Source: Luidia sarsii
Taxonomy: Eukaryota > Echinodermata > Asteroidea > Paxillosida > Luidiidae
DNA length: 64,000 nt
Assembly (NCBI GenBank): GCA_949987565.1
Contig: OX465111.1
Span: 20,385,460 to 20,449,459, forward strand
Direction: 5' to 3'
Part shown: positions 1 to 12,224 of the stretch, piece after piece
Numbering within the stretch: the stretch's first letter is position 1
Layout: every line of letters begins with the position of its first letter
Notes under the pieces: model-generated
Seen by the model: only the letters and a program-made list of their open reading frames with translations
Told to the model about the DNA's origin: nothing
Databases searched by the model: none
Program-made: the position numbers and the translations under genes

Positions 1-72
1 AAGGCTCATGAACGGTGACTACCAGAACTTATAACTTGGACTCAAGCCAGAGGGCAGCCAGTCAAGCCTCAC

Positions 73-1176
73 CTAATGAGTACTCATGCTGCTTGACCTT
101 CTTGGGCCTGAAGTCGGCCAGGAAGTTCTCGTAGGCAAAGGGCAGGATGAGAGAGGTCAGGGGAAGCTCCAGCTCGTTCATGTAGTCGTTGATGAGAGCC
201 TTGGCATCGTAGTGTCGGGCCTTGACCCCGATGACCTTACTGACGTGGTTCTGGGCGTTCAGGACCACGTGTTGCACCTTCATAGCCAGACATACATCTG
301 CCACACACTCCCCCTATCAGAAAAGGTTCATGATAGAGAATGTGATCCCTTCTCATATGCATGGTAGTTTAGATCACATATTAGACATCCCCTATTTCTG
401 CCTAGGAGAAAGGTCCCACTAAGATTGAAACATCAGGCACTCATTTTCTTTTGACATCCTCTATTATTTTTTTTAAATAGTATCGCCTTTGGCTGGTACT
501 GACCACACTTAACCACTTTACTAATCTCAAACAATTCTATGGAATCATGCAAATGAAAACAGAGTTCTGCTCTTCACAGAACTTTAAACTTTCTGTCTTT
601 CAGCCTGTCTGTTTGTCTATCTGTATGCTTGCTTGATTGCTTGCTTGCTTGATCACTTGTTTTCTTGCTTGTTTGCTTAGTTACTTATTTGCTTGTTTAC
701 TTGCTTGCTTGCTTACTTGCTTGCTTGCATGCTTTGGTTTTTTAACCTCTTTGCCATGTTACTTTGTAGCTTCTACGCACATCTCCATCTCACATTAACT
801 AAGAAAGACAAATCAATCAGAAGTCACTAGTGTGTGCACTTTCAGTAGGCAGTAGACATTTGCTTGAGTCCAGGGAGAGAAAAAGCTAACATACCTGCTG
901 ATACTCCATCTGTTGGCACATGGGGTGTGTCAGTGGGACGCTGGTGGTGACGAAGCAGCCGTTGGCCCCCTTCAAGGCTGGCACCAGACTCTCCCTGTCA
1001 GTCATGTCAGCCTGGACCACGATGGCGCCCTTCTGTGCAAGGGCCTGGGCCTCAGGTCGCTTGGCGTCCCGTGTGACGACACGCACCTGGAAGTTGGTGG
1101 AGTCCTTGAGGAGGGTGCGAGCCACGGCATTTCCCAGAGTGCCGGTGGCACCGAAGACGGTGATGATAAGGACCAT
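73..1176 (-). CDS. NMRAL1: NMRAL1-like NmrA-family NAD(P)-binding protein, 5' part of gene (partial)
   Basis: Two coding exons are visible: 895-1176 (start codon at 1174-1176) and 73-313. The gene continues off the left edge. The first exon begins VLIITVFGATGTLG, a Rossmann glycine motif, followed by VARTLL and RVVTRDAKRPEAQAL as in NmrA-like proteins. It ends in phase 0 at CAG|GTATGT. The second exon opens after TTCTGATAG with GECVADVCLAMKVQHVV, which aligns to GKLLADLARRLGLHYVV of human NMRAL1. It ends ELPLTSLILPFAYENFLADF at TTAG|GTGAGG. In mammals NMRAL1 (HSCARG) is a cytosolic NADPH sensor that binds argininosuccinate synthase. Here the family is clear, but orthology within the family is inferred because only about half of the protein is present. 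Confidence 0.82.
600..735. repeat. CTTG-type tetranucleotide low-complexity tract
   Basis: Degenerate CTTG/CTTA repeats lie inside the first intron of the NMRAL1-like gene. No other structure is seen. Confidence 0.7.
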
Positions 1177-1303
1177 GTTATCACTCTCAATCTAAAAATC
1201 TGATGGACACAACAAAGATACAGATCTCCATAAATCCAACAGTCAATTTGTATTTTTTCATTCTTCATTTGTTTTCTGAAGAGTTTAGGCCTAGATCTTT
1301 TCT

Positions 1304-2115
1304 CTACTGCTTGCCCTTCCCTTTGATCTCACCCTGGTCTGTCTACCAGCTTTCCTCCTTCGATCCCTTCCCTACTGCTTGCCGTTCCCTTTGATCTCAC
1401 CCTGGTCTGTCTACCAGCTTTCCTCCTTTGATCCCTTCCCTACTGCTTGCCCATCCCTTTGATCTCACCCTGGTCTGTCTACCAGCTTTCCTCCTTTGAT
1501 CCCTTCCCTACTGCTTGCCCTTCCCTTTGATCTCACCCTGGTCTGCCTACCAGCTTTCCTCCTTTGATCCCTTCCCTACTGCTTGCCCTTCCCTTTGATC
1601 TCACCCTGGTCTGCCTACCAGCTTTCCTCCTTTGATCCCTTCCCTACTGCCTGTCCTTCCCTTTGATCTCACCCTGGTCTGTCTACCAGCTTTACTCCTT
1701 TGATCCTTTCCCTACTGCTTGCCCTTCCCTTTGATCTCACCCTGGTCTGTCTACCAGCTTTCCTCCTTCAATCCCTTCCCTACTGCGTGCCCTTCCCTTT
1801 GGCTTTAATCTCACCCTGGTCTGTCTACTAGCTTTCCTCCTTCGATCCCTTCCCTACTGCTTGCCCTTCCCTTTGGCTTTAATCTCACTCTGGTCTGTCT
1901 ACCAGCTTTCCTCCTTCGATTCCTTCCCTACTGCTTGCCCTTCCCTTTAATCTCACCCTGGTCTGTCTACCAGCTTTCCCCCTTTGATCCCTTCCCTACT
2001 GCTTGCCCTTCCCTTTGATCTCACCCTGGTCTGTCTACCAGCTTTCCTTCTTTGATCCCTTCCCTACTGCTTGCCCTTCCCTTTGATCTCACCCTGGTCT
2101 GTCTACTAGCTTTCC
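1304..2115. repeat. Minisatellite, 68-bp unit, about 12 copies
   Basis: Tandem copies of a 68-bp pyrimidine-rich unit containing TTTGATCTCACCCTGGTCTG and TACCAGCTTTCCTCCTTTGA. Two adjacent units carry a small insertion (GGCTTTAA). The array lies just upstream of the NMRAL1-like first exon. The same unit recurs at 56535-56870. The right flank runs into the dispersed sequence ending CTGCCTTTGAG that belongs to the GAAACGTC repeat family. Confidence 0.93.
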
Positions 2116-2415
2116 TCGGTGTCTTCTGCCATTTGTATGACATTAAATCTCTCCTTCCTATCTGTTTTGTCCCTGTCATTCTGCCTTTGAGGAAAAAAAA
2201 CCTGAAGGGATCCGATCGGGCCATTGTAATTTTGAAGAGCCAATGTTTTTATAATCAAATATTAATAATCAAAATTCAAACAAAAGCAAACTCCCACTGC
2301 GCAGTAATGGCTATGCTATTATAGTATTAATATTATTATAGCCTAGGCTATACACTACTCTAGCCAGTAGCTGAGACAAAATGCTGGACTTGGCTCCAGT
2401 TATCCTACCGAAGTT

Positions 2416-3306
2416 TAGTTGCGGTAACCGTAACCCTCATCCTCCCGAAGGTCGGAGACCTGAGGGTTACGGGAACGTATGTACAAAATTATAGCGAGGT
2501 TTTTGTTTTTACCATTTTGGAAACACCACTGTCCCGATCGCCCCCTTTTTCGACCCTTTTGAAAATCGCCACACACAATCTAAGGACATGCACTTGATCC
2601 CAAATGTATACTGAATGTGATCAGATAACTCAAAATATCGTGGGTAAAATACTTTTCCGAAAAACGGGCAGAAACTCACCAAAATACTGTCTGTAAATGT
2701 CCCGTCAACGTCTCCGCCAGGTTCGGAATCCGAACCTGGCGCCTCGACCAATCAGCGCTTAGTCTCGTGACGTATATCCCGCACGACGGCTATTTGCTGT
2801 TTCGCAATAACAGTCCACACTCGTGGTGCGCGCGCAGGTCATCGTCCTGTGAAGAGCCGACTGGTACTGTATACAACCATGGATATGCGCGCGCACCACG
2901 AGTGTGGACTGTTATTGCGAAACAGCAAATAACCGTCGTGCGGGATGTACGTCACGAGACTAAGCGCTGATTGGTCGAGGCGCCAGGTTCGGATTCCGAA
3001 CCTGGCGGAGACGTTGACGGGACATTTACAGACAGTATTTTGGTGAGTTTCTGCCCGTTTTTCGGAAAAGTATTTTACCCACGATGTTTTGAGTTATCTG
3101 ATCACATTCAGTATACATTTGGGATCAAGTGCATGTCCTTAGATTGTGTGTGGCGATTTTCAAAAGGGTGGGAAAAGGGGGCGATCGGGACAGTGGTGTT
3201 TCCAAAATGGTAAAAACAAAAACCTCGCTATAATTTTGTACATACGTTCCCGTAACCCTCAGGTCTCCGACCTTCGGGAGGATCAGGGTTACGGTTACCG
3301 CAACTA
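2416..3306. mobile_element. Full-length foldback transposon with 421-bp inverted arms and 9-bp TSD
   Basis: The left arm is 2416-2836 and the right arm 2886-3306, both 421 bp and nearly identical when inverted. The spacer is 49 bp (2837-2885). Ends are TAGTTGCGGTAACCGTAACC and its complement. The flanks ACCGAAGTT at 2407-2415 and 3307-3315 form a perfect 9-bp target-site duplication. No transposase is present. The two 80-aa open frames in the arms are mirror images of each other. Long terminal inverted repeats with 9-bp duplications fit a Mutator-like non-autonomous element, but the superfamily is inferred. Confidence 0.9.
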
Positions 3307-3316
3307 ACCGAAGTTA

Positions 3317-5285
3317 TGACTACCATTTTATCAGTTGGGAAGTTAACTCCAACAATGCGGCACACGCTCTTTGATTGCAGTTCATCAATTCAAAAGTTCA
3401 TTTATCTTCTAAAAGTGCTAGCTTTCTTACCAATACCAGCGTAAGTAAACTACCACACGATTAGCCCTAGCTAGAGTAGAGACTAGAGACTAGAGACTAG
3501 AGACGGGACTAGAGTAGACAAGTTCAGACTTCAGTTGGTTTGGTCACACGGTCACACACTCATCATGCCAAAGTTAAAACGGTAAATATAATCGATCATT
3601 TTTTTTAGCATCATTTTTCTTAATTCGTAGAAGCAACACGGGCAAAGTATTTTACCTTGGAAAACAACAACAATGTCACTAGAAGAGGTTTGGGGGCTAA
3701 TTTTCTTGGGAATTAGCGACGGCATGCGATAACAGGTGGTCGTTGCTACAGACGCCGCCGAGTGGATTATGGAGTTATGAATTCACAAACAAATAAACAT
3801 CCTCTGACAAGCGCCCTCTCGCGCTTACTCGCTGATATTCCCGAGTAATAATTACTAATAAATATTGCCTGGTGTACATGTAATGGCATGTTTCACCATA
3901 TTCCTCCATGGTTTCACAGATCTTTTTGACAGATTATCAAGTGAACAATGTGATTTGATTGGAAGATGTAAACATGTCTAGAAATTATTCATTTCATCAC
4001 AAAAATTTACGGACAATAACAAAAGAAATTGATCATCTTTGATGAGCTTTTTATTTTTTCTTTCAAATGAAACCCAATATTACAGAAGTAAAACCAAAAA
4101 ATAATGTACTTAATCTTTCGTTCAGCAATGCTCATCTTCAGTAAACGATAATTTCATTCATAAAAATTAAAATAAAATAATGTGTCAAAGAGTATAATTA
4201 TACAATGACAATCACATTTAGTGCTGATATGGGGCAAACATTTGTGTTCTTTAAACTAACTTACATGTGCTCCACACAAGGCCTAGTTTATCAAATCAAT
4301 TGAGGGGTCACCTATCAATCCTATGCATTTTTCACTTTTAATTTGTACAAAACTGGTGCTTGGATCCTGATTTGAATTTCATTCTTTTGTCTAAAAGTGG
4401 GAACAGCCTTGGTGTTCTCCTGAGCATTTTTTTCAGTGCTTAAAGCCCCTACATAACATTGGTAAGATCGAAAAACAGAAATGTTCACAGATTTACATGA
4501 AACTTATACAGAAATGAGTAAAAGAAATACTTTACGTCTCACTGACATCTAAACTATTTTTCGGAACAGTACGGCATTGAATGCTGCATTTTCGCGAAAT
4601 AAATAAGCGGTTTTCACAATTTTCTTGAGACTCGGTTGGCGGATTGAGCTGAAATTTTCACAGGTGTGCTATTTCATGCATATGTTGGATCAGACAACGT
4701 ATGGATTCTATTCTTTGACCTCGACCAATGTTCTGTAGGGGCTTTAATGACCAAAAAACTACAGCAAAACTGTCTTTTGATTTTGCGGTCTAATAGCTAT
4801 TATTCTGGCAATAGGCCACGTTTCTCAAGGCCAGATTTCTCAAATTTGACAATGGAAAACGGCTCGATGGCAACCCTGGATACAAATGAAGGTAAGGTTT
4901 CACTATTCACAAAAGGACCAGCGTGGAGATGACATGATATATCATGGAGGAGAATACAATTCACTGAGGATTTGCTCAACTCGATGTGTAATCAATAAGC
5001 ACAGCTTTAACAGTGCTTTGTCCGACGGCATGCTGAAAAAAATATAGGCAGCTAAGGAGGGGATTCGAACCCATGACACCTGCTTTCTAGTGCAGACTTC
5101 CATGATAGGATAATCATGTAGGACAAAGGACCTTGCCCAAGGGTTCATGTGCTGGGAGGTGAGGCTCAGATTGGATCCACAGGACCCCAGGAAAACCTCC
5201 CCCTCTCAATGGATCAATGAGTCTCAAGCCATCTTCTCCAGTTCCAGTGAAAAAGTTAATTTATTCAAACAGTGATGTCAAGCCA
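3317..5285. other. Intergenic stretch between the foldback element and URM1
   Basis: About 2 kb, AT-rich, containing a short GACTAGA triplication near 3480-3505. A tRNA-like B-box (GGATTCGAACCC on the plus strand near 5059) may be an old SINE remnant. No convincing exon was found. The URM1 3' UTR should fall in its right end. Confidence 0.5.
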
Positions 5286-7089
5286 CTATCCACCATGCAG
5301 AGTTGAGATGAAGACTATTCTATCGTTGGGTTGAAGGCCATACTCCAACTCGCCCTATGAAGAAGAGAAGAGATATATCAAGAGAATACACAAGTATATA
5401 GGCACTCCTTTCTCAAAATTCAAATTCTGCCTTTGAGAGAGGTCCTGCTAGGATCGAAACGTCAGGCCCACTAAATTTTAAGATTAAAAATTCAAAATAG
5501 TGAAGAAAATTAGACAGGATAGGATCATTTATCCAAGACTTCTGGTTCAATGTACCAGTGGTCTGATGTTAAACCAGAGGTCTCAATGATGAAATAATGC
5601 TTTGCTGCGTACACAATGCACACAGAATGGACCAATAAGCTGATGCCTGCTTCCTCAATTTTTTTTCAAATTGTTGTTTTTTGGGGGTTTTTTTTAAAGG
5701 AATATTTTCTTACCACCAATTCCCAGTCAGCATCGTTCACAAGCACAAGGATGCCAGGTCTCCTGTGTAAAAAAAGAAAGTAGAATTTCATGGGTGTTAG
5801 AATTGGAATGATTATATGATACCAGAACTGCATTTGTCTCTTAGGATGACTGCATTACCATCAGGGAGCTGTGTGCGAACAATGAGGTTACATAATGGCT
5901 GCGACATCAAACCACTTCTGTCTGCCATCACACAGGCTTGTATGCAGAAACTGCGCATAGCACATGTGTGTTGTTCTGGCTTTTTCTGCTGGACTTTTGT
6001 CAAAGTCACCTAGTCACTTTAACTGGGCAGAGGTTGGCCAGTATAAGTAACCAAGGCAGAGGACTCGGTAAAGAGAGTTTCCACTGAACTTAAAATGTGA
6101 AAGGTAACCATTGACTCAAAAGTCCAGTGGACGCGTATAGCTTCTAGGATGCCATAAATTCTTGATTTGGGTAAGCCATGAGACAAGACACTTTGCTCTC
6201 ATTTGAAGAGAAAATAGAAAGTACAAACGTGAATTTTTCATTATTTTTGTGGCTATCTTTATCTGAACTGCAAATTTGCTGTTGTTGTAACTTTCAATCA
6301 ATCTCATTTACTTGTGCTCAGCCACAATTTGAATCCTTCAGTTCATTCAATTATTTCTCAGTATATTCAGTGCTGGTTCGATCAGGGGACAGTGCACCCA
6401 CAACTCTAGTTGCGGTAACCGTAACCCTCATCCTCCCGCAGGTCGGAGACCTGAGGAAGGATGAGGGTTACAGTTACAGCAACTACCACGACTCTTAACT
6501 TACACTGTGCCATTCTGGAGAAATAGTTCCGGTCTCTCCCTCAGGAGATTGTCTCTAATCCACGTCAGCAATTTCCCAATATTCCCTGGAAAAAATCAGA
6601 AACAGAAAAAAAAGAATATTCCAAGCCCAAGGGCATTTTCATTATGTTAATTGTTATAAACTGTTGAAATGACATCCATGATTTTGTGACTTAAATTAAG
6701 TGTGGCAAACACTCATAACTTACATTGGGATCCATTTGAGGTGTCTAGTGTGACGTCATGCTGCTTCACCTTGTCAAATAGAAGCTCTGCCCCACCACTA
6801 GGAAAAACAAATCGATGCCGATGGAAAGAAAATTAATCAATTTGCATTCATCATTTCATGATTACAAATACAATCATTGTCATGACAGACATTACAGTTA
6901 TATTAATTCCCCGTATGTTTTCCTTACGTAACCATGCACAATTCACATACTAAACATATGAAGAAACTGATATTCATGATTTTGGCAAGACTTTTATTCT
7001 AAAAAGTAAAAGTACTAATGTAATGCCTACCTAAACTCAAGGCGTATCGGCAGTCCGTCAGTGCGTTGTGAGTCCATGGGCGCCGCCAT
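5286..7089 (-). CDS. URM1: Ubiquitin-related modifier 1, complete, five exons
   Basis: Exons on the minus strand are 7031-7089, 6724-6797, 6504-6585, 5714-5762 and 5286-5354. All junctions are GT-AG and phases agree, giving 110 aa (human 101). Diagnostic peptides are SGGAELLFDKVKQHDVTL, LLRERPELFLQNGTVRPGIL, VLVNDADWELV and the C-terminal VFISTLHGG. The terminal Gly-Gly is the residue pair activated by the E1-like MOCS3/Uba4. Urm1 acts both as sulfur carrier for 2-thiolation of wobble uridine in cytosolic tRNAs and as a protein modifier. The first exon encodes MAAPMDSQRTDG before the beta-grasp fold. Hairpin element 6407-6485 sits 18 bp past the exon 3 donor. The exons were found by reading the strand; none is long enough to stand out as an open frame. 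Confidence 0.95.
6407..6485. mobile_element. Short hairpin copy of the TAGTTGCGG foldback family
   Basis: A 79-bp inverted repeat with the same end as the 891-bp copy (TAGTTGCGGTAACCGTAACC). It is flanked by CCACAACTC (6398-6406) and CCACGACTC (6486-6494), a 9-bp duplication with one mismatch. It lies in URM1 intron 3. Confidence 0.88.
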
Positions 7090-8399
7090 CTTTAATTTAT
7101 TACGACCACGAGAGGGCGCTAAGTGGAAATAGCATGTGAGTGCAGAACACTAAATCGAGGTCATATCTCTCACTTTCAAAGCCAATTATTCCACACCCAA
7201 AAGTTTCTGTTATTGTACCTGTACTGAAAATTGTAGTTTAGACCTTCATCTCTCAGATTCTTTTATTTTTTATGCCCTTAGCCGATTAGATATTTTGCTA
7301 ATTACCCTCAGAAAAAACACCCCCAAAATATGTAGCCATCCAAGCCGAAAATATGCTGTTTATTAATATCCAGCTCATCTGTCACTGTTACTGTTTTAAT
7401 GATTTTTGACATCACATCACTGTGCTGAAGTTCACACATAATGAATTTCGAGACAAAAATAATAGACTTTGTGAACACTCATCACATGGCAGGTTGACCT
7501 GTATTTTATTTGTGAAAATTCCAAATACCAGGGAGGGCACATCCTTACAACCATAGATGTTGCCATTCTTTTAAAGTATAATCTACTATTCTTCCATAAA
7601 ATAAATGATCAATATTATCAGATTTCTTTTCCTTTTTGGAAAATAGACAAGGTGTCCAGATCAACTCAGAAAATAGATTTTTTTTTTCTTTTGATCTTTG
7701 AAAAGGGAGGGATGAAATAATTTGAGAAAATAGATTGGTGTAGTACTGACAGAGAAGTTGGAAAGAGACGATATTTCTATTCTGAAATTTAGTAGTGGTT
7801 ACATTTCCATTCATTTTGAAATCATAGGCACTTTGTTCACCCCATGTTATTTTGTCATGAAAGTCTCTAAACCCAGAATGAGTACCAGTATATTCAAGAC
7901 AGAATATGAAATATGCATGGGATTAACTTATGTGGTTTAAGGTCAGTGTGTGGCTGAGTCTAATTTACAGCCCCTTTCAACGCTTGTGCAAACCCTGTAT
8001 TTATTCTACTTTTTGTAAAGGTCAACATTTCAAAGTTACCTTTTTCAGGCCGCTAAATGATTCACGAGGCCACCTTAAAATATTATTCAAAAGTGGAAAG
8101 CACCATATGGTAGCATTCAAATTCATAGTGAAAATTGTGGAGTGACTGTGTGATCCATTTGGCGATATTTGCCTTGGACACAGGGAGGTTTGGGTGAGCA
8201 CTCAAATAATGAGGGTTATAATATGTCCTCATAGTCTCTTGCAGCACTGAAATTCAAGACTCTAATGGTTTCACAGCAAGTTCTGATAACCAGTGCCTTT
8301 TTGACACTGCAGCATTCAAATTCAATATCAACTTATCAAGGTCATCTTGGGTCACCCAACAATCCATTTGACCACCAGAGAATATGGCCTGAATGTTCA
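7090..8399. other. Region upstream of URM1, no gene seen
   Basis: The URM1 promoter must lie at the left end. No TATA box is visible. The rest is AT-rich with open frames of 60-90 codons that match nothing I recognise. Confidence 0.45.
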
Positions 8400-8642
8400 G
8401 GGCCCAATTTCATAGAGCCGCTTAAGCGTGAAAATCCGCTGAGCAGAAAAAGTCTTCCTTGTGTAAGCAGGATTAGAAATTGCCCTGCAGTTTGATGTTC
8501 ATTGCTTCTGACTTGTATTCCACTCTTCTTTGTTTAGCATGAAACAATAATGAAGTTTGGGTTGGCAAGGGGATTCTGTGGCTCATGACATCTTGTGCTT
8601 CAGCCTGTTTTTGCGCTTAAGCGGCTCTATGAAATTGGTCCC
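8400..8642. mobile_element. MITE with GGGCCCAATTTCATAGAGC ends
   Basis: A 243-bp element with roughly 28-bp terminal inverted repeats: GGGCCCAATTTCATAGAGCC followed by GCTTAAGC at the left, and the complement (one change) at the right. It is non-coding. Related copies are at 21871-22279 and 59675-59900. Confidence 0.85.
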
Positions 8643-8807
8643 TGCTGGCCAATGAGCAAGCCATGACCAGCAGTTCGATTTTTTCTTGTGGCCCAGTAAA
8701 AGTCAAAATAACAGTTTGTAGGGCACAAAATAATCCACTTAGCAAGTGAGTCACTCGCCCTGAGAAGCTGGACTTGGACTGGCAACTAAAGAATAGAGAG
8801 GCACGAG

Positions 8808-8979
8808 CATTAAAGTTTACGCAGCACTTGGCTGTTGTTACGGCAGTCGTCCGTGTGGTTCCCTGACTTCACAATTCAAACATACAAATCAATAGTGTTA
8901 GCTCATGGACTTGGACAATCAAGTCAGGGAACCACACGGATGACTGCCGTAACAACAGCCACTGCGTAAAGTTTAATAT
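8808..8979. repeat. Long hairpin with 46-bp loop
   Basis: The arms start ATTAAAGTTTACGCAG and continue through GGCAGTCGTCCGTGTGGTTC. The right arm is the near-perfect complement, ending CTGCGTAAAGTTTAAT. The loop at 8871-8916 is repeated almost exactly at 17369-17414 in an ACOT9 intron. Confidence 0.85.
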
Positions 8980-8982
8980 TAA

Positions 8983-9431
8983 AAGGCCTTTTCACACTAC
9001 ACACATTGCTGGGGAAATTCCCTGGAAATAGAGACAGATTTTTGTCCACACTACAAATGCTCAACCTGACAATTTCTAAGGAAATAGCAAAGCCTCCGGG
9101 ATTTGCCAGCCCTGCTTGGATGCAGGGTGAAATCGCAGTTGCACAAACCCCGGGGAATATATGCGTATTTGCCGGGAAGTAGGAAACAGTGTGAATCCCA
9201 GGCTGGTTGTGTGCTGGGACTGAGACCAGCTCTGTACGCTGGTTCTGACACCAAGATTGCCACGACTCCCAGGAAATGACCAGCAGCGTGAATTGACAGA
9301 ACAAAACGACGGATTTTTAATTTTTTTTTCCAGGAGTGAGACAATGGGTGTAGTGTGAATTGTCAGTGGGGTTATAACTCCCGGGCAAAGAAATTCCCCG
9401 GGGAATAGCTGTCTCGTATGAAAAGGCCTAA
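8983..9431. mobile_element. MITE-like element with AGGCCTTTTCA ends
   Basis: The left end AAAAGGCCTTTTCACACTAC and the right end GTATGAAAAGGCCT are inverted over about 14 bp. The interior repeats CCCCGGGGAATT-like words. The 97-126 codon open frames inside it overlap one another and look spurious. Confidence 0.55.
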
Positions 9432-9751
9432 AGTTATCTAGGGACAATTTGGGCTAACCACCCTGGGAGCATGGTTGGCCACTCAGGTATAGAGGTAAGG
9501 CGGTGCATTTTCCGTCTGATGGTCGTATTTGCCCTTACTGTAGGGAGAGCAGATCAAGTGCAATCAGGTTCAAGCGCAAGTCCTGAGGGTTTTTCAGCGC
9601 TGTAGGCCTACTTCAAAGTAAAAGTTATGAGAGGTCATTAGATCAGTTTAGCCATAGAATTTGACCCGGATGTTTGAACTGACCGGCCAAACATGAAGAG
9701 GTTAAGGGACAGACCCTGAGGATCAGGTGGCTGGGGATGCTAAGGGTAGGC

Positions 9752-11316
9752 TCATCTCAGCGCAAACATCTTGACCAGGTAGATCTCCAGGGGAAAGTTC
9801 CTCTGCTGCTCCTCCTTGACCACCGTCAGGCCAGCTTTGCCGAAGAGCCTGAGCAGCTCCGACGAGGAGCGGGTCACGCTGCTGTCCAGGTCATCAAAGA
9901 TGATTCCATCCTTGGCGATGTTCTCCTTGATGCAGACCAGACCACCGGGCCGCAGTCCGGCCTTGCAGCGCTGCAGGAACACCACCAGGTGCTCATCCGT
10001 CAGATGGCCCAGCACCCACTGGCTCCAGATGACGTCGTAGCGTCCCGGCTCAGGCACAAAGTCCTGCAGACCGCAGCAGATGTAGCGGCCGACCCGCCCG
10101 GCCAACTCGCCCAGGAAGGCCGGCGACGCATCCAGGAACTTCTGCTCCTGCTCCACCAGGTCCACCGTCTGGAAGAGCGGGAGCAAGACGTGCTTGGAGA
10201 CCCGGCCGATGCCTGCCCCACAGTCTAGCGCCCTCTCTGAACCCACTCGCTCCTTCCAGTCGCACTGTGCAGGGCAGAAACAAGCCATCGAAACACAACA
10301 GTTACATCGGATCAATTGCACTATAAATCTTCTTCAATCCATTGCTTCATTCAGATTTCTTCTTTGAGAAAGCCTGGTAATCAAATGCTAGCAAAATCTT
10401 CCTCAAAGACAGAATGTTTGCCATGAAGCAGTTTGCAACAATTTATAAAATCTAGTGAGCGACATAGTTGCGGTAACCGTAACCCTCGTCCTCCTCAGGA
10501 CAAGGGTTACGGTTACCGCAACTATGAGTGACTGGGAAATTTAAAACCATATTGGAAAATCAATGACAATTTGAAAGGATATGACTTCAATGCAGACCTC
10601 TGGGTAAACTTACCAACACACTGTCACCTGAGCTAGACGTACACATGGTACAGTACAATAACTGTACTCTGTAGCACTGTACTCCTTGTTTTTCAAAGTG
10701 TTGTCCATAGTAATTGTATAATCTTCCATTGCACTACCAAATATAAATATTAAAATAAACAGCAGAACTTTCTCAAAGAGAAGTCCTGCTAAAAAGTGCT
10801 AGGAATGAAACGTCAGGCCCTCCTAATTGTTGACATTCAATATTGTAATCAAATGATCAACTTAATTGATAAAAATAGACTAATAATACTAGTATTACTA
10901 TTAGTAATACTAATATTACTAGAAATATATCATTGGAAATTAAATTCCATGTCATGTTAAGACAAAAGTCTTCCCCACTGAAAAACAAGTTACAGAAAAT
11001 TGAAAAACTAAACAGTATTTATACACAAATACATACATATATGTTGCAACCTGCTTAGTTTAATACTGACTAAATTGACCAAAGAGCGAATATAACAAAC
11101 TGGGACGTTTGGATACGTCTCAAGTGTTTGCCAGCAGCCCTACCTACTTACCATCAACATGCCCTTGATGAAACTGATGGAGCCCTTGACATCCGTGCTG
11201 GAGATCGCTCCATAACCGCCTAACATGCCGTTAACAGTCGCTGGAATCTCCTCCCAGTAAGTCTTGGCCTCTCCGTAGAAGGAAGACTTAGTCATCGCCT
11301 CTTTCCCCTCGGCCAT
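9752..11316 (-). CDS. NTMT1: N-terminal Xaa-Pro-Lys N-methyltransferase 1, complete, two exons
   Basis: Exon 1 is 11152-11316 (MAEGKEAMTKSSFYGEAKTY, then PATVNGMLGGYGAIS). Exon 2 is 9752-10264, starting after TGCACAG. The phase-0 join gives 225 aa (human 223). Exon 2 carries the S-adenosylmethionine motif ALDCGAGIGRVSKH, the product-site region CCGLQDFVPEPGRYDVIWSQ, then WVLGHLTDEHL and a C-terminus YLVKMFALR. The enzyme methylates the alpha-amine of proteins with N-terminal X-Pro-Lys/Arg, such as RCC1 and CENP-A/B in vertebrates, mainly in the nucleus. Coding sequence is clearly more GC-rich than the flanks. Its minus-strand neighbours URM1 and ACOT9 lie about 2 kb to either side. Confidence 0.96.
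10465..10524. mobile_element. Minimal 60-bp hairpin of the TAGTTGCGG foldback family
   Basis: A near-perfect hairpin of TAGTTGCGGTAACCGTAACC and its complement. Flanks TGAGCGACA (10456-10464) and TGAGTGACT (10525-10533) are a diverged 9-bp duplication. It lies in the NTMT1 intron. Confidence 0.85.
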
Positions 11317-12224
11317 GGCTAACCGTGTCTGAGCCGATCAACATGCAAACCAAAAAACTGGCAGAGTTTTGCTCGAGCGCTGTAACAACATTGATCACCT
11401 TCACACCGAACACGCTGTATTTATGCTAGTCTGGTTCTCGCCTCCCCGCAGAGCAACGCGTAAGCAAAGCGCACAATACTATGGTAAGAGTGGGAGCCAA
11501 ACTAGTCAGAGTTTACGGCTGCGGCTCTTTCAGAGTTCACTGGCTACGGCTTCATATTGCGCAAGAAGAATACGAGCCAATGGCTGCAACCAATTGTCAT
11601 TGACTTGTGCGCTGGGGTTCGTTCAAAATGCATCAAAATTACTGGTAGGGTTTTAGGCTTCAAATGCAACGAGCCCAATCAATCATCACGCAGCTCGTGA
11701 CCTTGAGAAGATAATTATAGATTGGGCAGGAAGTTCCCAGCAACGGCTTGAAGTTACACATGAGTCTGTGGAAGCTGCTAGCTTTAGTGGCTTCGAACAA
11801 GTCCAATAAGGTTGTGCGCTGTCTCCAGCCGAAGCCAATAAATTTTGGCTAAGCCACTATGATTAAGTTACCCAAATGGACAGAGACTTGTAATTGAATA
11901 TTAACAACAGCCACACCATTTCCGCGGAAGGAAAAAAATAATATTTTATTACCGAAATGCTCAAATACATGTAATATGAATACACGGTGGAGTTGCAATT
12001 GGCCATTTTTACCATTTACCATTTTTACCCTCTGAAAAATAACAAACAAAACTAATAAATCCCAATAAATAAACCCCAATTAATTACCTTAAAAACTAAA
12101 TTAAAAGAATATCTATAAACATAGAAATAACCAGTAAAATACTTTCTACAAAGATTTAAATTTCTGAAACCTGAGTTCTTCGGCAAAATTAATGTTATAA
12201 TATTTTCAAAGCATTCTAATAATT
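11317..12224. other. NTMT1 upstream region, no gene seen
   Basis: About 900 bp. The first 500 bp are GC-richer and probably hold the NTMT1 promoter. The remainder is AT-rich and featureless. Confidence 0.4.

Noticed and set aside
2509..3213. Two mirror 80-codon open frames in the foldback arms
   Set aside because: They are the same sequence read on opposite arms and so are not independent evidence of selection. No family resemblance was seen.
8924..9447. Overlapping 97-126 codon minus-strand frames
   Set aside because: They lie inside an inverted-repeat element, overlap in several frames and show no recognisable protein features.
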